Shown piece after piece: positions 39,195-48,910 of a stretch of DNA of 64,000 bases. The stretch is from Halopseudomonas litoralis. Lineage in GTDB: Bacteria > Pseudomonadota > Gammaproteobacteria > Pseudomonadales > Pseudomonadaceae. The notes under the pieces were generated by a model. That model saw only the letters and a list, made by a program, of their open reading frames with translations, made no database searches and was not told where the DNA came from. A program made the translations under genes and the position numbers. Each line of letters starts with the position of its first letter. Position 1 is the stretch's first letter. The stretch spans positions 1,612,001 to 1,676,000 of the forward strand of contig NZ_LT629748.1 in the NCBI RefSeq assembly GCF_900105005.1. The letters run 5' to 3'.

Positions 39195-40553
39195 TCAGAA
39201 AGAGTGGCCGGCATCATCGGGCTGCAGAGATTCAACGCCTACCACGGCGGCGACCTGCTCGATGGAACCGGTCTGTTGCGCCAGCGCAGCGATGGCGTCA
39301 TTGATGATGGTGGCGCCGGCTTCATTGCCTGGTGCGATCATCATGTCGAAGGCCATGGCAGAATCGCCTTCAGCGGCGTCCTTCATGCGCGTCAGCGCCT
39401 GCATGGTGTTGTCCAGATCGCTACGCAACGTCTGGTCCAGTTCGGGATTCTTTGCTGCTACCAGCGCCGAAAGGGAAGGGCCTTCGATGGTCGATCCGTC
39501 CAGGCGCTGATAGCTGCCCAGGTAGATGTTCTGGATGCCCTTGCCGTTGTAGTAATGCGAATTGTGCGTGTTGTCGCTGAAGCAGTCGTGCTCGTCTTCG
39601 TAAGAGTTGGCTTCAAGAGCGACCTTCATACGTTCGCCCGCCAGCTCTCCCAATGACAGTGAGCCCATGCCAAACAGCATCTTCTGGAATACTTCCTGAT
39701 TCGGAAGGGCCAGCAGCTCGGCGCGGTAATTACCGGCCTCGTCGTCCGACCACTGCGTGACCATCCACTGCAGATCGCTGACCAGCAGGTCGGTCGCGGC
39801 GTCCAGATAGGCGCTGCGGCGATCACAATTATCATTGGTGCAGTCGTCACCCTGGGCAAAATCGGTCACCGGACGTTGACCGGCACCGGCTTCAAACCCA
39901 TTCATGTCCTGGCCCCACAGCAGAAACTCGATGGCGTGGTAACCAGTGGCGACGTTAGCTTCGGAACCGCCCACTTCATTGAGGTCGGCCAACAGCTGGG
40001 GAGTCAGTTTGCTGACATCCAGCGTCTTACCACCGAGCATCAAGCTCTGACTGGCGATCAGATTGGCGGTGGCGCCTTCATTGCCCAATTCATGCTGATA
40101 GTCATCGGCAGCGACATAATCGATCAGTCCTTCGTCCAGCGGCCAGGCGTTGAGCTGGCCTTCCCAGTCATCCACCACGACGTTGCCGAAGCGGAAAACC
40201 TCGGATTGCTGGTAGGGAACGCGAGCCTCAAGCCAGGCCTGACGTGCGGCTTCCAGATTGGCTTCCACGGGGTCGGCAATCAACGCATCGACAGCCTTGT
40301 CGAGCGCCTGGGCGCTGGTCAGCGCATCCTGGTAGACAGCATGGGCGAGGTCGGCATAGTGGTTGGCCACTTCGCTTTCGCTGATATCAGCGGAAGAGGA
40401 CGCCTGCGGGTTCGAATCGGAAGCCGCCTGCTGCTCATTGGTCTCGATTGCAGGCGCTTGCACAGCCTTATCTTCGCTATTGTCGCATCCTGCCAGGAAA
40501 ATGGCAGCGGAAATGGTCAGAGCAAGTGAGGTATAGCGAAGGGTGCAAGGCAT
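39195..40553 (-). CDS. icmP: IcmP/imelysin-family iron-regulated lipoprotein
   Basis: A 452-residue lipoprotein precursor: MPCTLRYTSLALTISAAIFL then AGC as lipobox, Cys near residue 23, and an acidic linker. The imelysin domain has AWLEARVPYQQSEVFRFGN and the core GYHAIEFLLWGQD with the family's GxHxxE. P. aeruginosa IcmP (PA4370) is the iron-regulated, outer-membrane-associated homologue with insulin-cleaving activity. First gene of the iron operon, with two Fur-box-like sequences upstream. ATG 40553 is chosen for the lipoprotein signal; a longer frame would pass through a Fur box. Confidence 0.87.
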   Translation of the reverse strand: MPCTLRYTSLALTISAAIFLAGCDNSEDKAVQAPAIETNEQQAASDSNPQASSSADISESEVANHYADLAHAVYQDALTSAQALDKAVDALIADPVEANLEAARQAWLEARVPYQQSEVFRFGNVVVDDWEGQLNAWPLDEGLIDYVAADDYQHELGNEGATANLIASQSLMLGGKTLDVSKLTPQLLADLNEVGGSEANVATGYHAIEFLLWGQDMNGFEAGAGQRPVTDFAQGDDCTNDNCDRRSAYLDAATDLLVSDLQWMVTQWSDDEAGNYRAELLALPNQEVFQKMLFGMGSLSLGELAGERMKVALEANSYEDEHDCFSDNTHNSHYYNGKGIQNIYLGSYQRLDGSTIEGPSLSALVAAKNPELDQTLRSDLDNTMQALTRMKDAAEGDSAMAFDMMIAPGNEAGATIINDAIAALAQQTGSIEQVAAVVGVESLQPDDAGHSF

Positions 40554-40573
40554 GGAAGGCGTCCGGTTATTGT

Positions 40574-40592
40574 GAGAATGATTTTCGTTGCG
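40574..40592 (-). promoter_or_regulatory. candidate Fur box close to icmP
   Basis: GAGAATGATTTTCGTTGCG begins with the GAGAATGATT form common in Pseudomonas Fur boxes; the right half is poorer. It lies 21 bases before the icmP start. Confidence 0.5.
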
Positions 40593-40646
40593 ATTATATG
40601 CTTGTATCCTCATATTGCAATAAAGAGCGCAATAAAAATCCTGATA

Positions 40647-40665
40647 AATAATGATAATTATTCTC
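40647..40665. promoter_or_regulatory. Fur box between icmP and a divergent small gene
   Basis: AATAATGATAATTATTCTC matches 16 of 19 positions of GATAATGATAATCATTATC. A TTGACA (40667-40672), 17-base spacer and AATACT (40690-40695) form a sigma-70-like promoter for the divergent small gene, so Fur binding would cover or abut its -35. Confidence 0.8.
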
Positions 40666-40725
40666 ATTGACAGATAGCATTGGCCCGACAATACTCGGTT
40701 CATCTATCAGTTTCGGAGATTGATC

Positions 40726-40893
40726 ATGACAAAAGTGACCCTGATGGCAGGAAATTCCCGATCCCTGTGTCGCGCCTGGCACGCGTTGCAGGAACTGGAG
40801 CGCAGCCGGGATGAGAAATGCAAGGCACCTGGCTGCCCGGTCAAATCCGAGGGTGCGCGCAAGATCCGTAGTAGGCCGAGCAGCGATATTTGA
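40726..40893 (+). CDS. 55-residue putative Fur-controlled small protein
   Basis: An ATG preceded by CGGAGA opens 55 codons reading MTKVTLMAGNSRSLCRAWHA and so on, with DEKCKAPGCPVKSEG (a CxxxxC pair) and a basic end. Codons are G/C-rich in the third position, as in true genes here. It lies 31 bases behind a sigma-70-like promoter that abuts a good Fur box, divergent from icmP. No family recognised. It might instead be a Fur-controlled non-coding RNA with a chance frame. Confidence 0.5.
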   Translation: MTKVTLMAGNSRSLCRAWHALQELERSRDEKCKAPGCPVKSEGARKIRSRPSSDI

Positions 40894-40946
40894 ACCAACC
40901 TGAAAAACCCCTGCCAAACGCAAGACAAGGCAAAGAGGAGGTTGGT

Positions 40947-41162
40947 ATGTCAGATCATCGCACTTACAAGAAGCTCGAGATTGTCGGCTCGTCGAAAAAC
41001 AGCATTGAAGACGCCATCAATAATGCCGTCGCCGAATGCAGCAAAAGTTTGAAGAATGTCGAGTGGTTTGAAGTTATGGAAACCCGGGGGCATATCGTTG
41101 ATGGCAAAGTTGCCCATTATCAGGTCACCGTGAAGGTCGGCTTCCGCATCGAAGACAGTTGA
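40947..41162 (+). CDS. dodecin (flavin-binding small protein)
   Basis: A 71-residue protein with the dodecin pattern: HRTYKKLEIVGSSKNSIEDA, the conserved WFEVMETRGHI (Trp stacking on flavin) and YQVTVKVGFRIED. Dodecins assemble as twelve-mers that store or buffer flavins. ATG 40947 follows GAGGAGG; the upstream in-frame extension is rejected. Confidence 0.93.
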   Translation: MSDHRTYKKLEIVGSSKNSIEDAINNAVAECSKSLKNVEWFEVMETRGHIVDGKVAHYQVTVKVGFRIEDS

Positions 41163-41361
41163 CCGGACGATCAAACCGGTGGCCTCTGCGCCGCTGGCTC
41201 GCTCCTCCCCGGGTTTTCATTTCTACCTTACCGCAGCGGTTTGCGTCCTTGCATCGCGGTGTCTACTCTCAAAGCAGCGCGGTCGTCACGATCGCGTGCC
41301 CATTGGGTTTGCAGATACGCAGACCGAGCGCGGCTCCTTCCATCCAAGCGCAGGAGGACAC

Positions 41362-42822
41362 ATGACCCTTTCCCGCCTGAAATCTCCCCGGTTGTTCCGA
41401 CAGCAATGTTATGTCAACGGACAATGGCAGAACGCTAGCAGCGGCGAGACTTTGGCAGTGGACAATCCGGCCAACGGTGATGTGCTTGGTCATGTGCCGG
41501 TTCTCTCGGCGGCGGAGGTGGGTGCGGCAGTGGATGCGGCCTCCAGTGCACTGCGCCAATGGCGTAAACGGACCGCGCAGGAGCGGGCAGACTGTCTGCT
41601 GGCATGGCATGATCTGATGCTCGAACACAAGGAAGATCTGGCCACATTGATGACCTTGGAGCAGGGCAAGCCGCTGGTTGAATCCCAAGGCGAGATTGAC
41701 TATGCCGCCTCCTTCATTCGCTGGTTCGCCGAAGAGGCCCGGCGCATGTACGGTGAGACCATTCCAGGCGCCCGTATTGGTCAGCATATCGTGGTGACCC
41801 GCCAGCCGGTGGGCGTCTGCGCAGCGATCACGCCCTGGAACTTCCCCGCCGCCATGATTACCCGCAAGGCAGGCGCGGCGCTGGCCGCCGGCTGTACCAT
41901 CATCGTCAAACCGGCCAGCGCCACGCCGTTTTCTGCCCTGGCTCTGGCAGTACTGGCGGAGGAGGCGGGAATTCCCCATGGCGTATTCAACGTGGTGACC
42001 GGCAAGGCCGGAGAAATCAGCGAAGTGCTGACCCGCAGCCCCGTGGTACGCAAGCTGAGCTTCACCGGCTCGACCGATGTGGGCCGCCGTCTCATGGCCC
42101 AATGCTCAGAGCACATACAGAAGGTTTCTCTGGAACTGGGCGGCAACGCCCCATTCATCGTGTTTGATGATGCGGACATCAGCCGCGCAGTAGAAGGCGC
42201 CATGGTTTGTAAATTCCGCAATACCGGGCAGACCTGCGTCTGTGCCAACCGCTTTCTGGTGCAATCGGGTGTGCATGATAAGTTTGTCGCCGCATTGGCT
42301 GAAGCCATGGGCAAGCTGCGGATAGGTGACGGCTTCGAGCCGGGCGTGACGCAGTCGGCGCTGATCAACGGCGATGCGGTGGAGAAGGTGATAGAGCACT
42401 TCGACGACGCCATGGCCAAGGGTGCCAAACGGGTCTGCGGCCCGGCCCCGGACGCTGACCGAGGCAATTATGTGCAGCCGGTGTTGCTGACCGACATCAA
42501 CACCAACATGACACTATGCCATGAGGAAACTTTCGGTCCGCTGGCTGCGGTGCTGCGCTTCGACACCGAGGAAGAGGCTATCGAACTGGCCAATGCGACC
42601 CCCTTTGGCCTGGCGGCGTATTTCTATAGCCGTGATATTCACCGAGTATGGCGGGTGGCGGACGCGCTCGAGGCGGGCATCATTGGTATCAACGAAGGGC
42701 TGATTTCCAACCCCATGGCGCCCTTCGGTGGTGTCAAGGAATCCGGTCTGGGGCGAGAAGGGTCGCGCCATGGCCTGGATGAATATACCGAGCTGAAATA
42801 TCTCTGCATGGGAGCCGAGTGA
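41362..42822 (+). CDS. NAD(P)-dependent aldehyde dehydrogenase (succinate-semialdehyde dehydrogenase type)
   Basis: A 486-residue ALDH. Cofactor site ITPWNFPAAMITRKAGAALA, FTGSTDVGRRLM, general base LELGGNAPFIVFDDAD (Glu near 253) and nucleophile RNTGQTCVCANR (Cys near 287), C-terminal PFGGVKESGLGREGSRHGLD. The Arg/Thr/Cys pattern and length are those of GabD-like succinate-semialdehyde dehydrogenases; substrate is not certain. ATG 41362 has AGGAGGA seven bases upstream. Its stop is followed directly by the GTG of the mutarotase gene, so the two are coupled. Confidence 0.9.
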   Translation: MTLSRLKSPRLFRQQCYVNGQWQNASSGETLAVDNPANGDVLGHVPVLSAAEVGAAVDAASSALRQWRKRTAQERADCLLAWHDLMLEHKEDLATLMTLEQGKPLVESQGEIDYAASFIRWFAEEARRMYGETIPGARIGQHIVVTRQPVGVCAAITPWNFPAAMITRKAGAALAAGCTIIVKPASATPFSALALAVLAEEAGIPHGVFNVVTGKAGEISEVLTRSPVVRKLSFTGSTDVGRRLMAQCSEHIQKVSLELGGNAPFIVFDDADISRAVEGAMVCKFRNTGQTCVCANRFLVQSGVHDKFVAALAEAMGKLRIGDGFEPGVTQSALINGDAVEKVIEHFDDAMAKGAKRVCGPAPDADRGNYVQPVLLTDINTNMTLCHEETFGPLAAVLRFDTEEEAIELANATPFGLAAYFYSRDIHRVWRVADALEAGIIGINEGLISNPMAPFGGVKESGLGREGSRHGLDEYTELKYLCMGAE

Positions 42823-43701
42823 GTGCTGCAAACCGAAGCGTTACCGCCAGAGGTGCGTCTTGTCAGCAATCAACATGGACGTCGCTTTCTGCAAATAGAA
42901 CATCCGGCGGTGCAGGCATGCATCGCCTTGCAGGGCGCGCACATCATCGAATGCATTCCCGCTGGGCAGCCGCCGCTGCTGTGGATGAGCCCGATGGACC
43001 CGTGCAAGCCGGGCACTGCCCTGCGCGGCGGTGTTCCGGTCTGCTGGCCTTGGTTTGCTGATGAGCGCGACGGCCCCGCGCATGGCATTGCCCGTACCAG
43101 CGACTGGCAGTTGCTTGAGGCAAGGGCGGATAGCACCTCGGTACATCTCGTATTGAGGTTGCCGCAGGAGGACATTGCTCGGCAACTGCCGGATGAAGGT
43201 TGGACGGTCAAGATCGAATTCACCTTGGGAGTCGCGCTGGAAATAGCGCTCACCACTACTCACACCGGCACCGGACCTCAACGACTGAGCCAGGCGCTGC
43301 ACAGTTACCTTCCGGTTGCAGACATAGCGAAGGCGGAGGTAACCGGCCTGCAGGGCTGCTGTTATATCGACAAGCTGAATGGCGCAACGCTCACCCAGCA
43401 GACAGCTGTGAGATTCGACGCAGAAGTCGACCGGATCTATTTCAACCATAACGCTGATCTGCAGTTACGTTCCCGGACTGACGTGTTGGACATCCACCGG
43501 GAAGGGAGCGAATCGGTGGTGGTCTGGAACCCGTGGCTGGAAAAGAGCCGGCATTTAAGTCAGTTTCCGGACGATGGGTATCGCACTATGGTCTGCATTG
43601 AGGCAGCGAATGCAGGGCCGGACGGCCGCACGCTCGAGCCGGGCAGCACTCACACGCTGAAAACCGTCATCAGCCGTACGTCGTCGAAACAGAGCCGATG
43701 A
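42823..43701 (+). CDS. D-hexose-6-phosphate mutarotase (YeaD-type aldose-1-epimerase)
   Basis: A 292-residue galactose-mutarotase-fold protein: ALQGAHIIECIPAGQPPLLW, GGVPVCWPWFADERDGPAHG (with the catalytic-type His of HGIART), and LSQALHSYLPVADI, then VVVWNPWLEKSRHLSQFPDD and MVCIEAANA (catalytic Glu). It interconverts anomers of glucose-6-phosphate-like sugars. Starts with GTG directly after the aldehyde dehydrogenase stop. Confidence 0.9.
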   Translation: MLQTEALPPEVRLVSNQHGRRFLQIEHPAVQACIALQGAHIIECIPAGQPPLLWMSPMDPCKPGTALRGGVPVCWPWFADERDGPAHGIARTSDWQLLEARADSTSVHLVLRLPQEDIARQLPDEGWTVKIEFTLGVALEIALTTTHTGTGPQRLSQALHSYLPVADIAKAEVTGLQGCCYIDKLNGATLTQQTAVRFDAEVDRIYFNHNADLQLRSRTDVLDIHREGSESVVVWNPWLEKSRHLSQFPDDGYRTMVCIEAANAGPDGRTLEPGSTHTLKTVISRTSSKQSR

Positions 43702-43836
43702 ACGATGTTGTTATCCTAAAACCTACCTCGAAGGAGTGCTCACATAAATAACTTGTAGATGTTATGGTTCAGGTGCTTACTGAGTTGTCGGCAGGTTCCG
43801 GCAAGTCTGATCCGTCAATTACTGGAGGACTCAACT

Positions 43837-43908
43837 ATGTGGACCAAACCCAGCTATACCGATCTGCGCATTGGCTTCGAAGTCACCATGTACTTCGCCA
43901 ACCGCTAA
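43837..43908 (+). CDS. pqqA: PqqA, PQQ precursor peptide
   Basis: 23 residues: [20 protein letters not shown] then ANR. Glu15 and Tyr19 are the two residues joined by PqqE and turned into pyrroloquinoline quinone. GGAGGA lies seven bases before the ATG. First gene of the PQQ operon, followed by a long hairpin before pqqB. Confidence 0.98.
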   Translation: MWTKPSYTDLRIGFEVTMYFANR

Positions 43909-43918
43909 TCGCGAGCGC

Positions 43919-43958
43919 ACTGCTTGGCCTATTCGGCATGCTGAATCGGTCAAGCAGT
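43919..43958 (+). terminator. stem-loop between pqqA and pqqB (attenuator-like)
   Basis: ACTGCTTGGCC (43919-43929) pairs with GGTCAAGCAGT (43948-43958) with one G-T pair, continued by ATTC (43931-43934) with GAAT (43943-43946). No T-run follows. A partial terminator or processing stem here would give more pqqA than pqqBCDE transcript, fitting a peptide consumed in stoichiometric amounts. Confidence 0.65.
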
Positions 43959-43977
43959 CGCACCTAAGGTCTATACC

Positions 43978-44889
43978 ATGCTGATCCATATTCTAGGCTC
44001 TGCTGCGGGTGGTGGTTTTCCGCAGTGGAACTGCAATTGCCGCAATTGTGACGGCTTGCGCAAAGGGCAGATCAACGCCCGACCCCGCACCCAGTCCTCG
44101 ATAGCAATATCGGACGGCGGCGGCAATTGGGTGTTGTGTAATGCTTCCCCGGATATTCGTACCCAGCTGGAGCAGACGCCTGTGTTGCAACCGGGCCGTT
44201 ATATGCGAGACACCGCCATCGGCGGTATCATTCTGATGGATAGCCAGATTGATCACACCACGGGGCTGCTGACCCTTCGTGAAGGCTGTCCCCACCAGGT
44301 CTGGTGCACGGAGATGGTGCATGAGGATCTGACCACCGGCTTTCCGTTGTTCAACATTCTCGATCACTGGAATGGCGGGCTGCAGTGGAATCGCATAGAG
44401 CTGGACGCGGGTTTCACCGTTCCCGCCTGCCCGGCCCTGCATTTCACTCCGATCCCGCTGCGTAGCGCCGCGCCGCCGTATTCGCCGCACCGTAACAATC
44501 CGCATCCCGGTGACAACATCGGTTTGCTGGTGCGTGATACCAATACCGGTAGCGTCCTGTTTTATGCGCCGGGGCTGGGGCAGCTGAGCAGCCCGGTCCG
44601 CGACGCCATGGCCACTGCCGATTGCCTGCTGGTGGACGGAACCCTATGGCGCGAGGATGAAATGTCCCACGCCGGTGTCGGGACCAAGCTCGGCAGTGAG
44701 ATGGGGCATCTGCCGCAGAGCGGGGAGGGCGGCATGATCGAGGTGCTGAATGCCTACCCGGAAAGCCGCCGCGTGCTGATCCATATCAACAACACCAACC
44801 CGATTCTGGACGAAGACTCGCCTGAACGCGCCGAGTTGACGCGCCACGGCATCGAAGTCGCCCATGACGGGCTGGTGATCAATCTGTAA
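43978..44889 (+). CDS. pqqB: PqqB, PQQ biosynthesis protein of the metallo-beta-lactamase fold
   Basis: 303 residues. The MBL-like core is seen in [20 protein letters not shown] (also a Cys-rich zinc-binding loop), [20 protein letters not shown] and [18 protein letters not shown]. PqqB hydroxylates the tyrosine part of the AHQQ precursor. Length and motifs are normal. Starts 19 bases after the pqqA stem-loop and is followed by pqqC after 10 bases. Confidence 0.96.
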   Translation: MLIHILGSAAGGGFPQWNCNCRNCDGLRKGQINARPRTQSSIAISDGGGNWVLCNASPDIRTQLEQTPVLQPGRYMRDTAIGGIILMDSQIDHTTGLLTLREGCPHQVWCTEMVHEDLTTGFPLFNILDHWNGGLQWNRIELDAGFTVPACPALHFTPIPLRSAAPPYSPHRNNPHPGDNIGLLVRDTNTGSVLFYAPGLGQLSSPVRDAMATADCLLVDGTLWREDEMSHAGVGTKLGSEMGHLPQSGEGGMIEVLNAYPESRRVLIHINNTNPILDEDSPERAELTRHGIEVAHDGLVINL

Positions 44890-44899
44890 GGAGAGCAGC

Positions 44900-45652
44900 G
44901 TGTCAGCTGAGCCAATGAGCCGCGCCACGTTCGAGAAGGCCCTGCGTGACAAGGGCCGTTATTACCACATTCACCATCCGTTCCATATCGCCATGCATGA
45001 AGGCCGCGCCACTCCGGAGCAGATCCGCGGCTGGGTGGCCAACCGCTTCTATTACCAGCTGAATATCCCGCTCAAGGATGCCGCCATCCTGGCCAACTGC
45101 GACGATGCCGCAGCGCGCCGCGAATGGGTGCAGCGGATCATTGACCATGACGGTGAATCCGATGGCGACGGTGGAATTGAAGCCTGGCTGCAATTAGGCG
45201 AAGCCGTGGGCTTGAATCGGGAAGAGCTGCTGGATCAGCGCCATGTATTGCCCGGCGTGCGTTTTGCTGTGGACGCTTATGTCAACTTCGCCCGCCGCGC
45301 CAACTGGAAGGAAGCCGCCAGTTCCTCACTGACCGAGCTGTTCGCGCCGCAGATACACCAGTCGCGGCTGGATAGTTGGCCACAGCATTATCCCTGGATC
45401 GATCCACAGGGCTATCGCTACTTCCGCACCCGCCTGGGTGAAGCTCGCCGGGACGTCGAGCACGGGCTGCGTATCACCCTGGACCATTACCAGACCTTCG
45501 AGGCCCAGCAACGCATGCTGGAAATCCTGCAATTCAAGCTGGATATTCTCTGGAGCATGCTCGATGCCATGTCACTGGCCTACGAGCTGGGGCGCGCGCC
45601 TTATCATCCAGTTACCGACCAACCCGTATGGCATCGAGGGCTGACTGTATGA
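44900..45652 (+). CDS. pqqC: PqqC, pyrroloquinoline-quinone synthase
   Basis: 250 residues, a haem-oxygenase-like fold that performs the final eight-electron oxidation and ring closure. Motifs: [57 protein letters not shown] and [23 protein letters not shown] start at 44900 behind AAGGAGAGC. Its stop overlaps the pqqD start. Confidence 0.96.
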   Translation: MSAEPMSRATFEKALRDKGRYYHIHHPFHIAMHEGRATPEQIRGWVANRFYYQLNIPLKDAAILANCDDAAARREWVQRIIDHDGESDGDGGIEAWLQLGEAVGLNREELLDQRHVLPGVRFAVDAYVNFARRANWKEAASSSLTELFAPQIHQSRLDSWPQHYPWIDPQGYRYFRTRLGEARRDVEHGLRITLDHYQTFEAQQRMLEILQFKLDILWSMLDAMSLAYELGRAPYHPVTDQPVWHRGLTV

Positions 45653-45927
45653 CATTACCGCCACTGACCGCTGTGCCAGCCTTCAGACCAGGCTATCGGA
45701 TGCAATGGGAGCCAGTACAGGACTGCCATGTGCTGCTCTATCCGGAAGGCATGGTCAAACTCAATGACAGCGCCGCTGAAGTGTTGAAACGAGTTGATGG
45801 TCAGCGTCCGGTCAGCGAGATCATTACCGAACTGCAAGCCTGTTTCCCGTCTGCACCCGCACTGGATGAAGACGTGCTGGCATTTATCGGGGAGGCCCAT
45901 GAGCAACACTGGATCCGTTTCCGCTGA
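45649..45927 (+). CDS. pqqD: PqqD, PqqA-binding chaperone
   Basis: 92 residues with [40 protein letters not shown] and a C-terminal helix. It presents PqqA to the radical-SAM enzyme PqqE (RRE fold). ATG 45649 overlaps the end of pqqC by four bases; its last 29 bases overlap pqqE. Confidence 0.95.
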   Translation: MTLPPLTAVPAFRPGYRMQWEPVQDCHVLLYPEGMVKLNDSAAEVLKRVDGQRPVSEIITELQACFPSAPALDEDVLAFIGEAHEQHWIRFR

Positions 45928-47059
45928 GCTGCCCACCCGGCCTGAACAGGGACCACCCTTGTGGCTGTTGGCCGAACTGACCTATCGCTGCCCGCTGCAG
46001 TGCCCCTATTGCTCCAACCCGCTGGAGTTTGCCGAACACAAGCAGGAACTCACCACCGCGCAATGGATTGACGTGTTCAGCCAGGCGCGGGCGCTTGGCG
46101 CCGCCCAGCTGGGATTCTCCGGCGGCGAGCCGCTGGTGCGCGATGATCTGGCCGAGCTGATCAAGGCCGCGCGGGATATGGGCTACTACACCAACCTGAT
46201 CACCTCCGGCATGGGGTTGAACCAGGCGCGCATCGACGAGTTTCTGGACGCCGGGCTGGATCATATCCAGATCAGCTTCCAGGCCTCGGATAGCGAGGTC
46301 AACAACATGTTGGCCGGCTCGCGCAAGGCCTTCGACCAGAAACTGGCGATGGCCCGCGCGGTCAAGGCCGCTGGCTACCCAATGGTGCTGAACTTCGTTA
46401 CCCACCGGCACAATATCGACCAGATCGAGAAGATCATCGAGCTGTGTCTGGCGCTGGAGGCCGATTTCGTCGAGCTGGCGACCTGCCAATACTACGGCTG
46501 GGCGCACCTGAATCGCGCTGGGCTGTTGCCCACCAAGGCGCAACTGGATCATGCCGAAGCCGTGACCAATCGCTATCGGGCCAAGCTGGCGGCAGATAAT
46601 CACCCTTGCAAACTGATTCTGGTCACACCTGATTACTACGAAGACCGACCCAAGGGTTGCATGAACGGCTGGGGCAATATTTTCCTGACCATCACCCCCG
46701 ATGGCACTGCCTTGCCTTGTCACAGCGCCCGACAGTTGCCGGTGAGCTTTCCCAAGGTCCCCGAGCATAGCCTGTCGCATATCTGGTATGACTCCTTCGG
46801 CTTCAATCGTTATCGGGGCGATGACTGGATGCAGGAGCCCTGTCGCTCCTGTCCGGAAAAACATATCGATTTTGGTGGCTGTCGTTGCCAGGCCTATATG
46901 CTCACCGGTGATGCAACCCAGGCTGATCCGGTCTGCAGCAAGTCGCCTCACCATCATCAGATTCTGGCCGCGCGGGCAGAGGCCGATCTGCCCCAGCCAC
47001 CGATTGAGGAGCTGACTTTCCGCAATGAACGTACTTCCCGAATCATCTGCAAGAGCTGA
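45899..47059 (+). CDS. pqqE: PqqE, radical-SAM enzyme joining Glu and Tyr of PqqA
   Basis: 386 residues. Radical-SAM cluster motif [14 protein letters not shown] with Cys31, Cys35, Cys38; [12 protein letters not shown] as the SAM-binding GGE motif; SPASM-type Cys residues in [29 protein letters not shown] and [10 protein letters not shown]. It forms the C-C bond between PqqA Glu15 and Tyr19. It overlaps pqqD and pqqH, so pqqBCDEH is translationally coupled. Confidence 0.96.
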   Translation: MSNTGSVSAELPTRPEQGPPLWLLAELTYRCPLQCPYCSNPLEFAEHKQELTTAQWIDVFSQARALGAAQLGFSGGEPLVRDDLAELIKAARDMGYYTNLITSGMGLNQARIDEFLDAGLDHIQISFQASDSEVNNMLAGSRKAFDQKLAMARAVKAAGYPMVLNFVTHRHNIDQIEKIIELCLALEADFVELATCQYYGWAHLNRAGLLPTKAQLDHAEAVTNRYRAKLAADNHPCKLILVTPDYYEDRPKGCMNGWGNIFLTITPDGTALPCHSARQLPVSFPKVPEHSLSHIWYDSFGFNRYRGDDWMQEPCRSCPEKHIDFGGCRCQAYMLTGDATQADPVCSKSPHHHQILAARAEADLPQPPIEELTFRNERTSRIICKS

Positions 47060-48905
47060 GCGTGCAGGGTACTGGCACAGTGACTTTTCCGCCGCCGATG
47101 CCGTGGCCGCAGGCACTGATTATGCCGATCTGAGCTGTGATGAGCAGCGGGTGCTGTGGGCGGAGTTTTTTCCGGAGGAGGGACTGAATGCCATTGTCGA
47201 GTGGACTCCTGGGGGCACGCGGCGCCTGACGCCGCCAGGCTATGGCGTGCGCAGTCGGGTCTATGAATATGGCGGCGGCGCGTTTTGTATCACTGGCGAC
47301 AGCCTGGTGTTTGTGAACGAGGCCGATCAACAGCTCTACCAGCAAATGTTCGATAGTCTGGACTGTAAGCAGCTGACCTTTGCTGCAGAATGCCGTTACG
47401 GCGGCCTGGTGTTCGACCCATTGCGCCAGCGAGTTATCGCTATTGAAGAACAACATGCTGCTGATACGGTCATTCATCGACTGGTCGCGATCGGTCTGCA
47501 GGGCACCCGACAGTTACTGGCCGAAGGTTCAGATTTCTATAATAGCCCCTGCCTCAGCCCGAATGGCCAGCGCCTGGCCTGGATCGAATGGCAACGCCCC
47601 GAGCTGCCCTGGACCAGCAGCGCACTGTGCTGGACCGAGCTGGACCATGAGGGGCTGCCGGGCCAGGTGGAACGCATGGGCAACAAAGAGTCCGTGCATC
47701 AGCCGCTATTCAATGACCGCAACCAGTTGCTGTGCCTGACGGATCGCAGCGGTTATTGGCAGCCCTGGCGACAGCTTACCGACCAGCAGTGGCAGCTGCT
47801 GCCATCGCAGGCTGCTGACCACTCGCCCGCGCCAGGGCAGCTCACCCCTCACCATTATCTGGCTTTAGCGGATGGCTGGTTGGCGCTGAGCTGGAGCGAC
47901 TATGGCTACGGCTGCCTGGCTCTGCGCCATGCTGACAGCGCCGAGGAGCGGCGGCTGGCCGAGGGCTATACGCGTTTTCGTGCCTTGGCGCATAACAGCA
48001 CTGGTCTGTTCTGTCTGGCCAGCTCCCCCGAATGCAGCGCAGCCGTGTTGCATATCTCCCTTGCCACCGGGGCAATCAGCGTGCTGGCTCAGGCACCCGG
48101 CGCGCTACAGGCGGAAGATATTTCCCGTCCCGAACGCCTGTCGTACCTGACTGCCCAGGAGGAGACGGCCCACGGCTTTTACTATCCGCCGCGCAACAGC
48201 CAGGTAAAGCTCCCGGAAAATGAGCGCCCGCCGCTGGTGATCTTCACCCATGGTGGGCCGACCTCGGCTTGTTTCCCGGTGCTGGATAATCGCATTCAGT
48301 TCTGGACCCAACGCGGCTTTGCCGTCGCCGATCTCAACTATCGCGGCAGCGTCGGCTTCGGCCGTGCCTATCGGCAGCGAATGCAGGGCAACTGGGGAGT
48401 GACCGATGTGGAAGACGTGCTGGCTGCCATTGATCATCTGGCTGAGCACGACCTCATTGACCCCGACCGGGTATTTATCCGGGGCCAGAGCGCGGGCGGT
48501 TTCACCACCTTGAACAGCCTGGTGCGAGCCAGCAGTCGATTCCTCGCTGGTGCCAGTCTGTATGGAGTGAGTGATCCCCTGCAGCTGCGTGCGGTTACCC
48601 ACAAGTTTGAAGGCGACTATATCGACTGGCTGATTGGCGACCCGATCAGCCAACCCGAACGGTATCAGCAACGCTCGCCGCTGGAGCAGGCCAGGGCCAT
48701 CACCACGCCGGTGATTTTCTTCCAGGGTATGCAGGATGCGGTGGTGTTGCCAGCGCAAACCGAGCAGATGGTTGAGGCATTGCGCGAGCGGGGCGTGCCG
48801 GTGGAATACGTGTCATTTGATCACGAGCGCCATGGTTTCCGCCAAGCCAAAAACCTGCAGACAGTATTAGAAAGAGAGTTAAGTTTCTATCTCAAGTACC
48901 TGTAA
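47025..48905 (+). CDS. pqqH: PqqH-like S9 prolyl-oligopeptidase
   Basis: 626 residues: an N-terminal seven-bladed propeller region (to about 370) followed by an alpha/beta hydrolase. The latter has [16 protein letters not shown] (oxyanion region), the nucleophile elbow [14 protein letters not shown], the Asp in [14 protein letters not shown] and the His in [16 protein letters not shown]. An S9 peptidase gene follows pqqE in several pseudomonads (PA1990, pqqH). It overlaps pqqE by 35 bases. It may trim the PqqA product, but the role is not proven. Confidence 0.9.
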   Translation: MNVLPESSARAERAGYWHSDFSAADAVAAGTDYADLSCDEQRVLWAEFFPEEGLNAIVEWTPGGTRRLTPPGYGVRSRVYEYGGGAFCITGDSLVFVNEADQQLYQQMFDSLDCKQLTFAAECRYGGLVFDPLRQRVIAIEEQHAADTVIHRLVAIGLQGTRQLLAEGSDFYNSPCLSPNGQRLAWIEWQRPELPWTSSALCWTELDHEGLPGQVERMGNKESVHQPLFNDRNQLLCLTDRSGYWQPWRQLTDQQWQLLPSQAADHSPAPGQLTPHHYLALADGWLALSWSDYGYGCLALRHADSAEERRLAEGYTRFRALAHNSTGLFCLASSPECSAAVLHISLATGAISVLAQAPGALQAEDISRPERLSYLTAQEETAHGFYYPPRNSQVKLPENERPPLVIFTHGGPTSACFPVLDNRIQFWTQRGFAVADLNYRGSVGFGRAYRQRMQGNWGVTDVEDVLAAIDHLAEHDLIDPDRVFIRGQSAGGFTTLNSLVRASSRFLAGASLYGVSDPLQLRAVTHKFEGDYIDWLIGDPISQPERYQQRSPLEQARAITTPVIFFQGMQDAVVLPAQTEQMVEALRERGVPVEYVSFDHERHGFRQAKNLQTVLERELSFYLKYL

Positions 48906-48910
48906 TCAAT

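Noticed and set aside
45884..47116. Long antisense frame (410 codons) opposite pqqE
   Set aside because: It mirrors pqqE, whose radical-SAM and SPASM cysteines are clear; the antisense product has no recognisable feature.
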